Below, one piece after another: positions 7,676-15,768 of a stretch of DNA of 41,916 nt. The position numbers and the translations under genes were made by a program. The stretch is from assembly GCA_023433585.1 (NCBI GenBank), contig JAEZCL010000069.1, positions 1 to 41,916 on the forward strand. Direction: 5' to 3'. The stretch comes from Pseudomonadota bacterium. Its GTDB lineage: Bacteria; Pseudomonadota; Alphaproteobacteria; Caulobacterales; Caulobacteraceae. Positions within the stretch are counted from its first letter, which is position 1. Each line of letters opens with the position of its first letter. The notes under the pieces are model-generated. The model was not told the origin of the DNA, searched no databases, and worked only from the letters and a program-made list of their open reading frames with translations.

Positions 7676-8475
7676 GGCGCGCCCTGGCGGCGGCGCTGAT
7701 GCTGGTCCTGTTCACGGCGGGCGCGGCGCGGAGCGAAGGCCTGCGCATCCTGTCGCTGGACCAGTGCGCCGATCAGTTCGTCCTGGCGTTGGCGGGGCCT
7801 GACGATGAGCTGTTCCTGTCGCCCCGCGCCGACGACCCGGATTCACACCTGAGAGCGCGGGCGGCGGGCCATGCCCGTGTCCGGCCGACGCTGGAAGCGG
7901 CGCTGACGGCGCGGCCCGATGTGGTGATCCGCTACTGGGGGGGCGAGCCCCGGCTGCTGGCGGCGCTGGAGCGGCGCGGGGTCGTGGTCGCGGTGGTGGA
8001 GGACGCCTCGGATTTCGGCGGAGTGCGCGCCAATGTCCGCCGGGTGTCGGGCGCGCTGGGACGCGAGGCGCGGGGCGAGGCGTTGATCGCCCACATGGAC
8101 GCGCGGCTGGCGCGGGCGGCCTCGGCCGGGGCGTCGGGATCGGCGCTCTACATGACGGCGGGCGGATTCACGGCGGGGGACCAGACCCTGGTGGGCGCGG
8201 TCCTCAAGGCGGCGGGGTTCTCCAGCCTGTCGCCCAGCCCCTGGTTCGCGCCCGTCAGCGTGGAGCGCCTGCTGCTGGAGCCGCCCGCTCGGTTCGTCCT
8301 GGCCTTCTATGAACGGGTGCGCGCCGACTGGCGCGGGGCCGGGCGCCATCCGGCGCTGCGCCGCATGTTGGCCGAGCGACCGGCCACGCGGCTGTCCGGG
8401 GCGGTGATGGGATGCCCCGCCTGGTTCGCCGCCGAGGCGGTCGAGACCCTGGCGGTGGGGGCGGCGCGGCCATGA
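7672..8475 (+). CDS. Periplasmic binding protein of iron/B12-type ABC importer (BtuF-like)
   Basis: A 267-residue substrate-binding protein of the cluster that binds cobalamin, haem or ferric siderophores. A signal peptide covers about residues 1-21 (hydrophobic ALMLVLFTAGAARS). The mature part opens with LRILSLDQCADQFVLALAG, the family hallmark, and has the two-lobed layout expected for ~270 residues. It overlaps the upstream regulator and the downstream permease by four bases each (ATGA both times). No cobalamin riboswitch was recognised before the operon, so B12 is not specifically supported over iron chelates. Confidence 0.87.
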   Translation: MRRALAAALMLVLFTAGAARSEGLRILSLDQCADQFVLALAGPDDELFLSPRADDPDSHLRARAAGHARVRPTLEAALTARPDVVIRYWGGEPRLLAALERRGVVVAVVEDASDFGGVRANVRRVSGALGREARGEALIAHMDARLARAASAGASGSALYMTAGGFTAGDQTLVGAVLKAAGFSSLSPSPWFAPVSVERLLLEPPARFVLAFYERVRADWRGAGRHPALRRMLAERPATRLSGAVMGCPAWFAAEAVETLAVGAARP

Positions 8476-9455
8476 CCGGGCGTCTGATCGGTTTCCTGCT
8501 CGTGAGCATCGTGGCGGCGGCGGGCCTGGCCCTGACCTTCGGCGAGGTGGCCCTGAGCGGCGCGCAGTATCGCGCCGCCTTCGCCGACCCGGCGTCGCTG
8601 GAGGGGCAGGTGATCTGGCTGGTGCGCGCGCCGCGCATCGTCTGCGCCCTGATGGTGGGGGCGGCGCTCGGCCTGTCGGGCGCGGTGCTGCAGGGGTTGC
8701 TGCGCAATCCGCTGGCCGATCCCGGGGTGCTGGGCGTGTCGGCGGCGGCGGCGCTGGGCGCGGCCCTGGCCATCGTCATGGGCGGGGCGGCCCTGCCCGG
8801 TGTGGTGGAGGTTTCGGCCCTGGTCGGGGCGGGCGCGGCGGGCGCGGCCCTGGTGATCTTCGCCGCCAGGGTGCGGGCGCCCGAGGCGCTGATCCTGTTC
8901 GGCGTGGCCCTGTCCAGCTTCGCGGGGGCGGTCACGGCCCTGATCTTCAACCTGTCGCCGTCGCCCATCGCGTCGGCCGAGGTGATGAGCTGGTTGCTGG
9001 GTTCGGTGCAGAACCGCAGCTGGTCCGACGTGGCCTGGGTCACGCCGCTGGTGCTGGTCTCCGGAGTACTGGCGGCTGCAGCGTCGTCGGGTCTGCGCAT
9101 GTTGTCCCTGGGCGAGGAGACGGCGGCGGCGTCCGGCCTGTCCATGGGCAAGCTGAGGACGGCAGCCCTGATCGCGGCGGCCCTGGCGGCCGGAGCGGCC
9201 ACGGCGGTGGCGGGGATCATCGGCTTCGTCGGGCTGGCGGCGCCGCATCTGGTGCGCCGGGCGGTGCGGGGCGATCCGGGACGGGTGCTGCTTCCGTCCG
9301 CGCTGACGGGCGGGCTGATGCTGATCCTCGCGGACCTGGCGGCGCGGATCACGCCGACGGATCAGGAGCTTAAGCTGGGGGTGTTCACCGCTCTGGTCGG
9401 GGCGCCGCTGTTCGCCCTGATCGCCTGGCGTGCGGCGCGGGAGTGGCGGCTGTGA
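8472..9455 (+). CDS. FecCD/BtuC family ABC transporter permease
   Basis: A 327-residue inner-membrane permease with about ten hydrophobic segments. Family signatures are RAPRIVCALMVGAALGLSGAVLQGLLRNPLADP-type sequence near residue 50-85 (here split around GLSGAVLQGLLRNPLADPGV) and the cytoplasmic coupling region GFVGLAAPHLVRR near residue 250. The start is the ATG at 8472, overlapping the binding-protein stop; a start further upstream would run through the binding-protein gene without reason. It forms the channel for the substrate delivered by the upstream binding protein, probably as a homodimer. Confidence 0.93.
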   Translation: MTGRLIGFLLVSIVAAAGLALTFGEVALSGAQYRAAFADPASLEGQVIWLVRAPRIVCALMVGAALGLSGAVLQGLLRNPLADPGVLGVSAAAALGAALAIVMGGAALPGVVEVSALVGAGAAGAALVIFAARVRAPEALILFGVALSSFAGAVTALIFNLSPSPIASAEVMSWLLGSVQNRSWSDVAWVTPLVLVSGVLAAAASSGLRMLSLGEETAAASGLSMGKLRTAALIAAALAAGAATAVAGIIGFVGLAAPHLVRRAVRGDPGRVLLPSALTGGLMLILADLAARITPTDQELKLGVFTALVGAPLFALIAWRAAREWRL

Positions 9456-10204
9456 GCGGTGCATCGCTGCACGGAGCGCACGCGCGGCTGGATGGACGCG
9501 AAGTCCTGTCGAACGTCGATCTGAGCGTCCTGCCGGGCGAGGTCGTGGCCCTGGTCGGTCCCAACGGCGCGGGCAAGACCAGCCTCATCCGCGCCCTGGC
9601 CGGCGCCCTGCCCCTGACGAGCGGCGAGGCGCGACTGGAAGGGCGGCCCCTGACGGACTTCAGCCCGCGCGAACGCGCCGCGCGCCTGGCCTGGCTGCCC
9701 CAGGACCGCCGAATCGCCTGGAACATGCCCGCCGTCGAGGTGGCCGCGCTGGGCGCGCCGTTCCTGTCCGGTTCCCAGGCGCGAGATCGCGCCCTGGCCG
9801 CCCTCATGGAGATCGACGCCGGTCATCTGGCGGCGCGCGGCGTGGCCGAGATGTCGGGCGGCGAGCGGGCGCGGGTGCTGTTCGCCCGCTTCCTGGCCAC
9901 CGAGGCGCCGGTGCTGCTGGCCGACGAACCGGCGGCAGGCCTGGACCCGGACGCCCAGCTGCTGGTCATGGACGTGCTGCGCCGCCGGGCCGAAGGGGGC
10001 GCGGCGGTGCTGGTCAGCCTGCACGACCTGTCCCTGGCCGCGCGCCACGCCGACCGGGTGGTGGTGGTGGATCAGGGCCGCATCGCCGCCGACGCCGCGC
10101 CGCGCGAGGCGCTGTCGCCCGAGATCATGCGGGCGGTGTTCGGCGTGGCCTCGCGCTGGCTGGAGACGCCCCAGGGGCCGGTCCTGAACGCCTGGCGGGT
10201 CTGA
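9452..10204 (+). CDS. ABC transporter ATP-binding protein (BtuD/FecE-like)
   Basis: A 250-residue ATPase powering the importer above. Walker A is LVGPNGAGKTSL, the signature is EMSGGERARVLFAR, Walker B is VLLADEPAAGLDPD, and the switch histidine is in VLVSLHDLSLAA. The GTG start at 9452 overlaps the permease stop as GTGA, matching the overlaps upstream; a GTG at 9443 is possible but lies deeper in the permease. The stop at 10204 is only four bases from the stop of the convergent lytic transglycosylase gene, so the operon's terminator, if any, must lie inside that gene. Confidence 0.94.
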   Translation: MSGASLHGAHARLDGREVLSNVDLSVLPGEVVALVGPNGAGKTSLIRALAGALPLTSGEARLEGRPLTDFSPRERAARLAWLPQDRRIAWNMPAVEVAALGAPFLSGSQARDRALAALMEIDAGHLAARGVAEMSGGERARVLFARFLATEAPVLLADEPAAGLDPDAQLLVMDVLRRRAEGGAAVLVSLHDLSLAARHADRVVVVDQGRIAADAAPREALSPEIMRAVFGVASRWLETPQGPVLNAWRV

Positions 10205-10208
10205 GCGC

Positions 10209-12251
10209 CTACTGCGCCGCCTGATAGGGCTGCGGGCCCGAGCGATAGCCCACGCCCCGCGCCAGGTCTTCGGACAGCCGCAGTTCGGCCGTACCGCCGT
10301 TCAGGCGGGCGCGATAGATCTGCACGTTCTCCATGACCCGCATCATGTAGTTGCGCGTCTCGGTGAAGGGGACGCACTCGATGAAGTCCGGCGGATGGGT
10401 CGCGCCGCCACGCGGGTCGCCGCAGCGCGCCGTCCACTGGTCCGGCCGCCCCGGCCCGGCGTTGTAGCCGATCGTGGCCAGCAGCCAGGACCCGCCGAAC
10501 CGGTCCGTCAGCTCCTGCAGGTGATAGCTGCCCAGCCGCATGTTGTAGTCCGCGTCCCACAGCCGTTCGGGGCTGTAGGGCACGCCCATGCGGCGCGCCA
10601 CGGCCGAGGCGGTGGCGGGCATGAACTGCATCATGCCGCGCGCCCCGGCGTGGGACTGGATGCGCGGGTCGAAGCTGCTCTCCTGGCGCGTGATGGCCTG
10701 GGTGAACTCGATGGGCGCGGCCCCGGTCACGGCGGTGGGAATCTGCACCGGATACTGACGCTCGGGCATCAGGAAGCCGCGCTGGCTGGCGACCCGGCCG
10801 ATCATCATGGAGGTGAACCATTCGCCATAGCCGCGGGCCATATCGATCATCTGGGCCAGGTCAGCGGCGCCCGGCGCCCGGTCGTCGGCGTGATAGACGA
10901 AGGTGTTGAACAGCCCGCCTTCGCCCGCCTCGGCCAGGATGCGCGCGGCGCGCACCAGTTCGTCGGCCTCGAACCGGGCGCGGTCGTCCTCGGTGATGAC
11001 CGGATCGGCGGGCAGGGTGATGGTGGTCCGCCCCGCCTTCTCGGCGGCCAGTTGGCCGTAGAAGCTCTGGATGTGCTGGGCGCCTTGCCCGTACCAGATC
11101 AGCGCGCCGGCGGAATCGCCGGCCGCCACGGCGGCGCGGCCCAACCAGTACAGGGCGCGGCCCTGGGTGATCGGGGTGGAGGAGGCCTGACGCAGCGCCT
11201 CGAAATGGCGCGCGGCCGTCGCAGGATCGTTCAGCTTGGTCAGGGCGACCCAGCCGGCGAAGAATTCCGCGTCGACCTTGCGCTCGCCGCCGGGGAATCC
11301 ATGGCCGGCCATGGCGTGATAGGCGGCGTCCCAGTTGCGCATCTGCAGCGCGTCCAGGAAGTAGTTGCGCCGCTCGGTCCACAGGGTGTTCTGGCCCGCC
11401 GTGTGGGCGGGCGCGGGCGGCAGGTAGCGCAGCAGGGCGAAGGCTTCGCCCTGGCGGCTCTGAGCGCGCAGGATGCGGACCCGCTCCAGCACGATGCCGG
11501 GGTCCAGCGCCTGTTCCGGCGTCAGGCCCGCGACGATGGCGTCCGGCGCATAGGCGCCGCGCAGCAGAATATGGGCGTTGGCGACGGCGCGGCGCTCGGG
11601 CGACGCCAGGCCCACCATCTGGTTGGTGGCCGGGCCATGCGGACCCAGCAGCAGCATGGACAGGCGCGCGTCATGGTCGTCCAGGGTCAGCCAGCGGCCG
11701 AAACGATCCAGCATCCGCTGCTGTTCCGGCGCTTCAAAAGCCTGGTTCCGCCACCATGTGCGCATCAGCTCGCGGGCCTCGGCTTCGCGGCCGCGCTGCT
11801 CCAGAGCCCCGGCCAGGGCGACGGCGCCCTGGACCGTGGCCGGCCGCGTCTCGCCGAAGAAGGCCAGCACCACGTCGGCGGGCATGCCCGCGCGCTCCAG
11901 CGACGCCTCGCCGGCGGCCCGGCGCGCATCGTAACGCGGCCAGTCGGCCATGCTGACGTTGGCGGCGGCCAGGCGGCTGTAGCCGAGCAGTTCGCCCGAG
12001 GTGTCGATCAGCGCCCATTCGACCACCTTCTTGGCCACCGGATCGGAAATCTGGGCGATGACGCCTTCGGTGCGGGGGATGTCACGGGCGCGGGCCGCCG
12101 TCAGGCCCTGGCGCACCAGCGCCAGATCGGCGGCGCTGACGCTCGAGCCCTGCCAGGTGCGCGAGGCGGCCGCCGGACCCGCCACCTGTTCATAAGGGAC
12201 CGGCTGGGCCAGGTTTCCTGAAAGGATGGCTGCGATCAGCTGTGCGAACAT
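10209..12251 (-). CDS. Soluble lytic murein transglycosylase (Slt70-like)
   Basis: A ~680-residue periplasmic lytic transglycosylase that cleaves peptidoglycan glycan strands with formation of 1,6-anhydroMurNAc ends. The first ~18 residues look like a signal peptide (FAQLIAAILSGNLAQ). A long helical superhelix-type region follows, then the GH23 catalytic domain from about residue 510: the catalytic Glu is in ITRQESSFDPRIQS, followed by GARGMMQFMPATA and ATIGYNAGPGR, all typical of Slt. I prefer the ATG at 12251, preceded by GGGAC, over an in-frame ATG at 12269. It diverges from dapA; a perfect short palindrome lies between them at 12280-12296. Confidence 0.92.
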   Translation of the reverse strand: MFAQLIAAILSGNLAQPVPYEQVAGPAAASRTWQGSSVSAADLALVRQGLTAARARDIPRTEGVIAQISDPVAKKVVEWALIDTSGELLGYSRLAAANVSMADWPRYDARRAAGEASLERAGMPADVVLAFFGETRPATVQGAVALAGALEQRGREAEARELMRTWWRNQAFEAPEQQRMLDRFGRWLTLDDHDARLSMLLLGPHGPATNQMVGLASPERRAVANAHILLRGAYAPDAIVAGLTPEQALDPGIVLERVRILRAQSRQGEAFALLRYLPPAPAHTAGQNTLWTERRNYFLDALQMRNWDAAYHAMAGHGFPGGERKVDAEFFAGWVALTKLNDPATAARHFEALRQASSTPITQGRALYWLGRAAVAAGDSAGALIWYGQGAQHIQSFYGQLAAEKAGRTTITLPADPVITEDDRARFEADELVRAARILAEAGEGGLFNTFVYHADDRAPGAADLAQMIDMARGYGEWFTSMMIGRVASQRGFLMPERQYPVQIPTAVTGAAPIEFTQAITRQESSFDPRIQSHAGARGMMQFMPATASAVARRMGVPYSPERLWDADYNMRLGSYHLQELTDRFGGSWLLATIGYNAGPGRPDQWTARCGDPRGGATHPPDFIECVPFTETRNYMMRVMENVQIYRARLNGGTAELRLSEDLARGVGYRSGPQPYQAAQ

Positions 12252-12279
12252 GATAAGTCCCGGTCCCATGATCTATGTT

Positions 12280-12296
12280 GCGACGGCTGCCGTCGC
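12280..12296. promoter_or_regulatory. Perfect 7-base palindrome between slt and dapA
   Basis: GCGACGG, a three-base centre CTG, and CCGTCGC form a perfect inverted repeat 29 bases before the lytic transglycosylase start and 67 bases before dapA. It could be a dyad operator or a hairpin in the 5' leader of the minus-strand gene. It is not followed by a T-run on either strand, so an intrinsic terminator is unlikely. Confidence 0.4.
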
Positions 12297-12362
12297 GACC
12301 TATTCCCGTTTTTCTTCAAGGCGGTCATCGCCGAATTCACATGCCTGGATCACCTTTCTGAC

Positions 12363-13250
12363 ATGACCGCTTCACCGTTCAAGGGCGTCATCACCGCACT
12401 GATCACACCTCTTCGTGACGGAAAGGTGGACGAGGCCGCCTTCACCGCCCTGGTTGAGCGCCAGATCGCGGCCGGCGTGCATGGGCTGGTTCCCATGGGC
12501 ACGACGGGAGAAAGCGCGACTCTGCATCCTGAAGAGCATCGGCGCGTGGTCGAGTTGTGTGTCGGTGCGGCCGCCGGCCGAGTGCGCGTCATCGCCGGCG
12601 CCGGCGCCTCGGCCACCGACAAGGCCATCGAACTGGCGCACCACGCCAAGGCGGCGGGCGCCGACGGCGCACTGGTGGTCACGCCCTATTACAACCGCCC
12701 CAGCCAGGAGGGCCTGTTCCGGCATTTCGAAGCCGTCGCCGAGGCGGTTCAACTGCCCATCCTGCTCTACAATGTGCCCGGCCGCACGGGCGTGGACCTG
12801 ACTGATGCGACAGTAGAGCGCCTGGCGAGCCATCCGAACATCGTCGGAATCAAGGATGCGACCGCCGACATGGCGCGCATCAGCCGGATGCGCGCGACCA
12901 TCACCGGCGGCCAGTTCGCCTTCATCTCGGGCGACGACGCCAGCTGGCTGGGCTACATGGCGCACGGCGGTCACGGGGTGATCTCGGTCACGGCGAACGT
13001 GGCGCCGGAGGGCATGGTCGCCCTGTATGACGCGGTCATGAGCGGCGATCTGGACAGCGCGCGCCTGTGGCAGGATCGCCTGATCGGCCTTCACCGGGCG
13101 CTGTTCCTGGACTCGTCTCCGGCCCCGGCGAAATACGCCCTGGCCCGGCTGGGCCTGATCGCCGAGGAGCTGCGCCTGCCGCTGGTCCCGTGCGCGGACG
13201 GGGCCAAGCCCGCCGTGGATGAGGCTCTGCGCACGGCGGGCCTGATCTGA
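12363..13250 (+). CDS. dapA: 4-hydroxy-tetrahydrodipicolinate synthase
   Basis: A 295-residue class I aldolase-type enzyme that condenses pyruvate with aspartate semialdehyde, the first committed step to lysine and meso-diaminopimelate. The TIM-barrel shows the pyruvate-binding MGTTGESATL, the tyrosine of LLYNVPGRTG, and the Schiff-base lysine Lys164 in IVGIKDATAD. Length is normal. The ATG at 12363 has only a weak ribosome binding site (CCTTTCTGAC before it). smpB follows with a one-base overlap of stop and start (TGATG), so the two are cotranslated. The location beside a peptidoglycan-cleaving enzyme may be coincidental. Confidence 0.97.
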   Translation: MTASPFKGVITALITPLRDGKVDEAAFTALVERQIAAGVHGLVPMGTTGESATLHPEEHRRVVELCVGAAAGRVRVIAGAGASATDKAIELAHHAKAAGADGALVVTPYYNRPSQEGLFRHFEAVAEAVQLPILLYNVPGRTGVDLTDATVERLASHPNIVGIKDATADMARISRMRATITGGQFAFISGDDASWLGYMAHGGHGVISVTANVAPEGMVALYDAVMSGDLDSARLWQDRLIGLHRALFLDSSPAPAKYALARLGLIAEELRLPLVPCADGAKPAVDEALRTAGLI

Positions 13251-13714
13251 TGGCCGAAGGCAAGGCCAGGACCATCGCTGAAAACCGCCGGGCGCGGTAC
13301 GACTACTTCCTCGACGACCACATCGAGGCGGGCCTGGCCCTGGTCGGCACCGAGATCAAGTCGCTGCGCGACGGCCGGGCCAATATCGCTGAATCCTATG
13401 CGGCGGTTGAAGGGCGCGAGATCATGCTCATCAACGCCGACATCCCGCCCTACAAGCAGGCCAACCGCTTCAACCACGAGCCTCGCCGCCACAGGAAGCT
13501 GCTGCTTCATCGCAAGCAGATCGACAAGCTGATCGGGGCGGTCCAGCGCGAGGGGCGCACCATCATTCCGCTGCGGCTCTATCTGAACGAGCGGGGCGTG
13601 GCCAAGCTGGAGATCGCCCTGGCCAAGGGCAAGAAGGTCCACGACAAGCGCGAGGCCGTCGCCGAGCGCGACTGGCAGCGCGACAAGGCCCGGCTGCTCC
13701 GCGACAAGGGCTGA
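13250..13714 (+). CDS. smpB: SsrA-binding protein SmpB
   Basis: A 154-residue partner of tmRNA in trans-translation, needed to rescue stalled ribosomes. The sequence has IAENRRARYDYFLDDHIEAG, GTEIKSLRDGRANI, LLLHRKQIDKL, the LALAKGKKVHDKRE strand, and the basic tail WQRDKARLLRDKG that enters the mRNA channel. It overlaps dapA's stop by one base. The ssrA RNA gene itself is not in the window. The gene ends 14 bases from a convergent small membrane protein gene, leaving no room for a terminator. Confidence 0.97.
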   Translation: MAEGKARTIAENRRARYDYFLDDHIEAGLALVGTEIKSLRDGRANIAESYAAVEGREIMLINADIPPYKQANRFNHEPRRHRKLLLHRKQIDKLIGAVQREGRTIIPLRLYLNERGVAKLEIALAKGKKVHDKREAVAERDWQRDKARLLRDKG

Positions 13715-13728
13715 GACGGGCCGCCGGA

Positions 13729-13920
13729 TCAGGCCGCGCCGAGCGGGCGCGCGTCGGTCACGCCAGCCGGGACGTCGAAGCTGGCGCCCGTCTCATAGGC
13801 GCCCAGATAGGGGCGCGGGTTCAGAACCGTCATCAGCACCACCACCACGAAGGCCACGATCAGGGCGGTCAGAGCGATGCGCTTTTCCCGGGCGGTGAAA
13901 GTTCTCTGGTTTCTGGTCAT
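13729..13920 (-). CDS. Small single-pass membrane protein, unknown
   Basis: A 63-residue protein with a basic N-terminus (NQRTFTAREKR), one strong membrane segment IALTALIVAFVVVVLMTVL at about residues 15-33, and a short tail on the other side. No family is recognised. The ATG at 13920 follows TGAGGGAG on the minus strand at a spacing of about 10. That site would sit in the loop of a possible hairpin (13924-13954). The basic end suggests an N-in, C-out orientation. Confidence 0.65.
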   Translation of the reverse strand: MTRNQRTFTAREKRIALTALIVAFVVVVLMTVLNPRPYLGAYETGASFDVPAGVTDARPLGAA

Positions 13921-13923
13921 GGG

Positions 13924-13954
13924 TTCGTTGCTCCCTCAGCGGGACCACAACGAA
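13924..13954 (-). promoter_or_regulatory. Inverted repeat framing the ribosome binding site of the small membrane gene
   Basis: TTCGTTG (13924-13930) and CAACGAA (13948-13954) are perfect inverted repeats with a 17-base spacer that holds the complement of TGAGGGAG, the ribosome binding site for the gene starting at 13920. In the transcript this could fold as a hairpin presenting or hiding that site. The arms are short and A/T containing, so it may also be chance. Confidence 0.3.
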
Positions 13955-13985
13955 GGACGCCTGATTCGTGTTCCGGGCGATGCTG

Positions 13986-14627
13986 TCAGTTCGTGACGGC
14001 CAGCGCCTGCCGTGCCCTTTTGAACACATCCTCGAACATGGCCGGGGTCAGCCGGCCGGTGTTCGTATTCAGACGCGAGCAGTGATAGCTGTTGATGAGG
14101 CGGTATCCGCCCACCTCGGCCTCCACCCCATGCCCGGCGGGCGCCGCGGAGGCGGGCAGGCCCAGGGTTTTCAGCACATTGCGCCGCGACACGTCGCCCA
14201 GGGTCACGATTACTTTCAACCGGGGAAGCGCGGCCAGCCGGTCGACCAGGAAGGGACGGCAGGTCTTCTCCTCGGCCGGGGTCGGCTTGTTCGCGGGCGG
14301 AGCGCAGCGCACGGCGTTGGTGACCATGCAGTCCACCAGCTCCAGCCCGTCGTCGGGCCGCGCGTCGTAGCGCCCCCGGGCGAAGCCGGTCTTCAGCAGG
14401 GTCTCATACAGCAGCCAGCCCGCGTGATCGCCCGTGAAGGGCCGCCCGGTCCGGTTGGCGCCCATGCGGCCCGGCGCCAGGCCCACCACCAGCAGACGGG
14501 CCAGAGGGTCGCCGAACGACGGGGCGGCGCCGTTGAACCAGTCGGGATGGGCGGCTTCGTTCTCGGCCCGATAGGCGGTCAGGCGTGGGCACAGAGGACA
14601 TTTGACGGGGGGCTCGGGAGTCAGCAA
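13986..14627 (-). CDS. Uracil-DNA glycosylase, family 5 (UdgB-like), Fe-S type
   Basis: A 213-residue DNA repair glycosylase that removes uracil and other deaminated bases. The active-site region is VVGLAPGRMGANRTGRPFTG; families 4 and 5 share GLAPG, and the NRTGRPFTGD continuation and lack of an acidic residue in the GLAPGRMG loop fit family 5. Motif 2 is NSYHCSRLNTNTGRLT. Four cysteines suited to a 4Fe-4S cluster are in KCPLCPRL, VRCAPP and KTCRPF. Start is a TTG at 14627, seven bases after the NYN gene stop, so the two are probably cotranscribed. Confidence 0.88.
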   Translation of the reverse strand: MLTPEPPVKCPLCPRLTAYRAENEAAHPDWFNGAAPSFGDPLARLLVVGLAPGRMGANRTGRPFTGDHAGWLLYETLLKTGFARGRYDARPDDGLELVDCMVTNAVRCAPPANKPTPAEEKTCRPFLVDRLAALPRLKVIVTLGDVSRRNVLKTLGLPASAAPAGHGVEAEVGGYRLINSYHCSRLNTNTGRLTPAMFEDVFKRARQALAVTN

Positions 14628-14634
14628 GTCCGGC

Positions 14635-15174
14635 TCATCCCTCGCGGCTGGGGCGGCCGAACACGTCCAGCAGATCGGCCAGGTCCGCGAAAGCGTCTGC
14701 GGCGCGGCGCAGATCGTCCGAAATCTGGGGCGGCTGGCTCTTCAGGGTCGAGATGACGCTGACCCGCACTCCCTTGTCCTGCACCGCCTCCACCAGGCGA
14801 CGGAAATCCCCGTCGCCCGAGAACAGCACCGCATGGTCGATGTGAGGGGCAAGGGTCAGCATGTCGACCGCGATCTCGATGTCCATGTTGCCTTTGGTGC
14901 GGGTGTTGCCCGCCGCGTCGGTGTATCGCTTGGCAGGCTTGGTCACCATGGTGAAGCCGTTGTAGTCCAGCCAATCCACCAGCGGGCGGATGGGCGAGTA
15001 TTCTTCGCCTTCCATGATGGCCGTGTAATAGTAGGCGCGGACCAGGACGCCCTTTGACCGGAAGAAGTCGATCAGCTTCCTGAAGTCCATGTCCGCGTTC
15101 AGGGATTTGGCGGCGGAATAGAGGTTGGCGCCGTCGATGAACAGCGCGATGCGGTCGTTCGGATAGAAGTGCAT
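14635..15174 (-). CDS. NYN-domain (LabA/DUF88) putative RNase
   Basis: A 179-residue PIN-like NYN-domain protein. The acidic pocket residues are in ALFIDGANLYSAAK, KGNMDIEIAVDML and VLFSGDGDFRRLVEA, the expected order for LabA/YaiX-type proteins, and VRVSVIST is the following strand. Members of the family are thought to be single-strand-specific ribonucleases; that is family inference. The ATG at 15174 is preceded by GAGGA on the minus strand nine bases away. The start codon shares a CATG with the oppositely oriented folK start. It precedes the uracil-DNA glycosylase gene by seven bases. Confidence 0.88.
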   Translation of the reverse strand: MHFYPNDRIALFIDGANLYSAAKSLNADMDFRKLIDFFRSKGVLVRAYYYTAIMEGEEYSPIRPLVDWLDYNGFTMVTKPAKRYTDAAGNTRTKGNMDIEIAVDMLTLAPHIDHAVLFSGDGDFRRLVEAVQDKGVRVSVISTLKSQPPQISDDLRRAADAFADLADLLDVFGRPSREG

Positions 15175-15733
15175 GTCGGACAATCCTCGAAATATGCAGC
15201 CCGCCCCCGACGCGAAGTCCCGGATCGGCGACGACGACGCAGTGGTGATCGCCCTGGGCTCGAATGACAAGGGGGTCTGGCCGTCGTGCATCGATCTGCT
15301 GGAGGCGGCCGTCGCGCGTTTCCGAGCCGAGGGGATCGACGTCCTGGCCCGTTCGTCATGGTGGCGTTCGACCGCCTGGCCCGACCCGCAGGATCCTCCC
15401 TTCGTCAACGGCGTGGCGATCGTGTCCACCGCGCATGACCCGCACGCCCTGATGGCGGCGCTGGGACGGCTGGAGGAGGCGTTCGGCCGCCAGAGGGACA
15501 AGATCAACGCTCCGCGCACGCTGGACCTGGATCTGGTCGCCTGCGGCCGGCTGTCCGGCGACCTGGACGGCCTGATCCTGCCGCATCCGCGCGCCGCCGA
15601 GCGCCTGTTCGTCATGGGCCCTCTGGCAGAGATCGCCCCGGACTGGACGCACCCGACGGCGGAAAAAACGGCGAAGGCGCTGGCGGAAGGTTGCACGGTG
15701 GGGACGGACGCAAGTCCCATTTCCCCGCGCTGA
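15173..15733 (+). CDS. folK: 2-amino-4-hydroxy-6-hydroxymethyldihydropteridine pyrophosphokinase
   Basis: A HPPK enzyme of ~186 residues, transferring pyrophosphate from ATP to the pterin in folate synthesis. Key family pieces are VIALGSN near residue 25, PPFVNGVAIV, the loop FGRQRDKINAPRTLDLDLV with the metal-binding DLDL, and LPHPRAAERLFVMGPLAEIAP. Compared with other HPPKs it has ~20 extra N-terminal residues; a second ATG at 15194 would shorten that. The upstream start lies on the same CATG as the divergent NYN gene. The neighbour folB/folP genes are not in the window. Confidence 0.92.
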   Translation: MSDNPRNMQPAPDAKSRIGDDDAVVIALGSNDKGVWPSCIDLLEAAVARFRAEGIDVLARSSWWRSTAWPDPQDPPFVNGVAIVSTAHDPHALMAALGRLEEAFGRQRDKINAPRTLDLDLVACGRLSGDLDGLILPHPRAAERLFVMGPLAEIAPDWTHPTAEKTAKALAEGCTVGTDASPISPR

Positions 15734-15768
15734 TCGGAACACCGCGACATTTGGGTCTTCGCGCGCCA

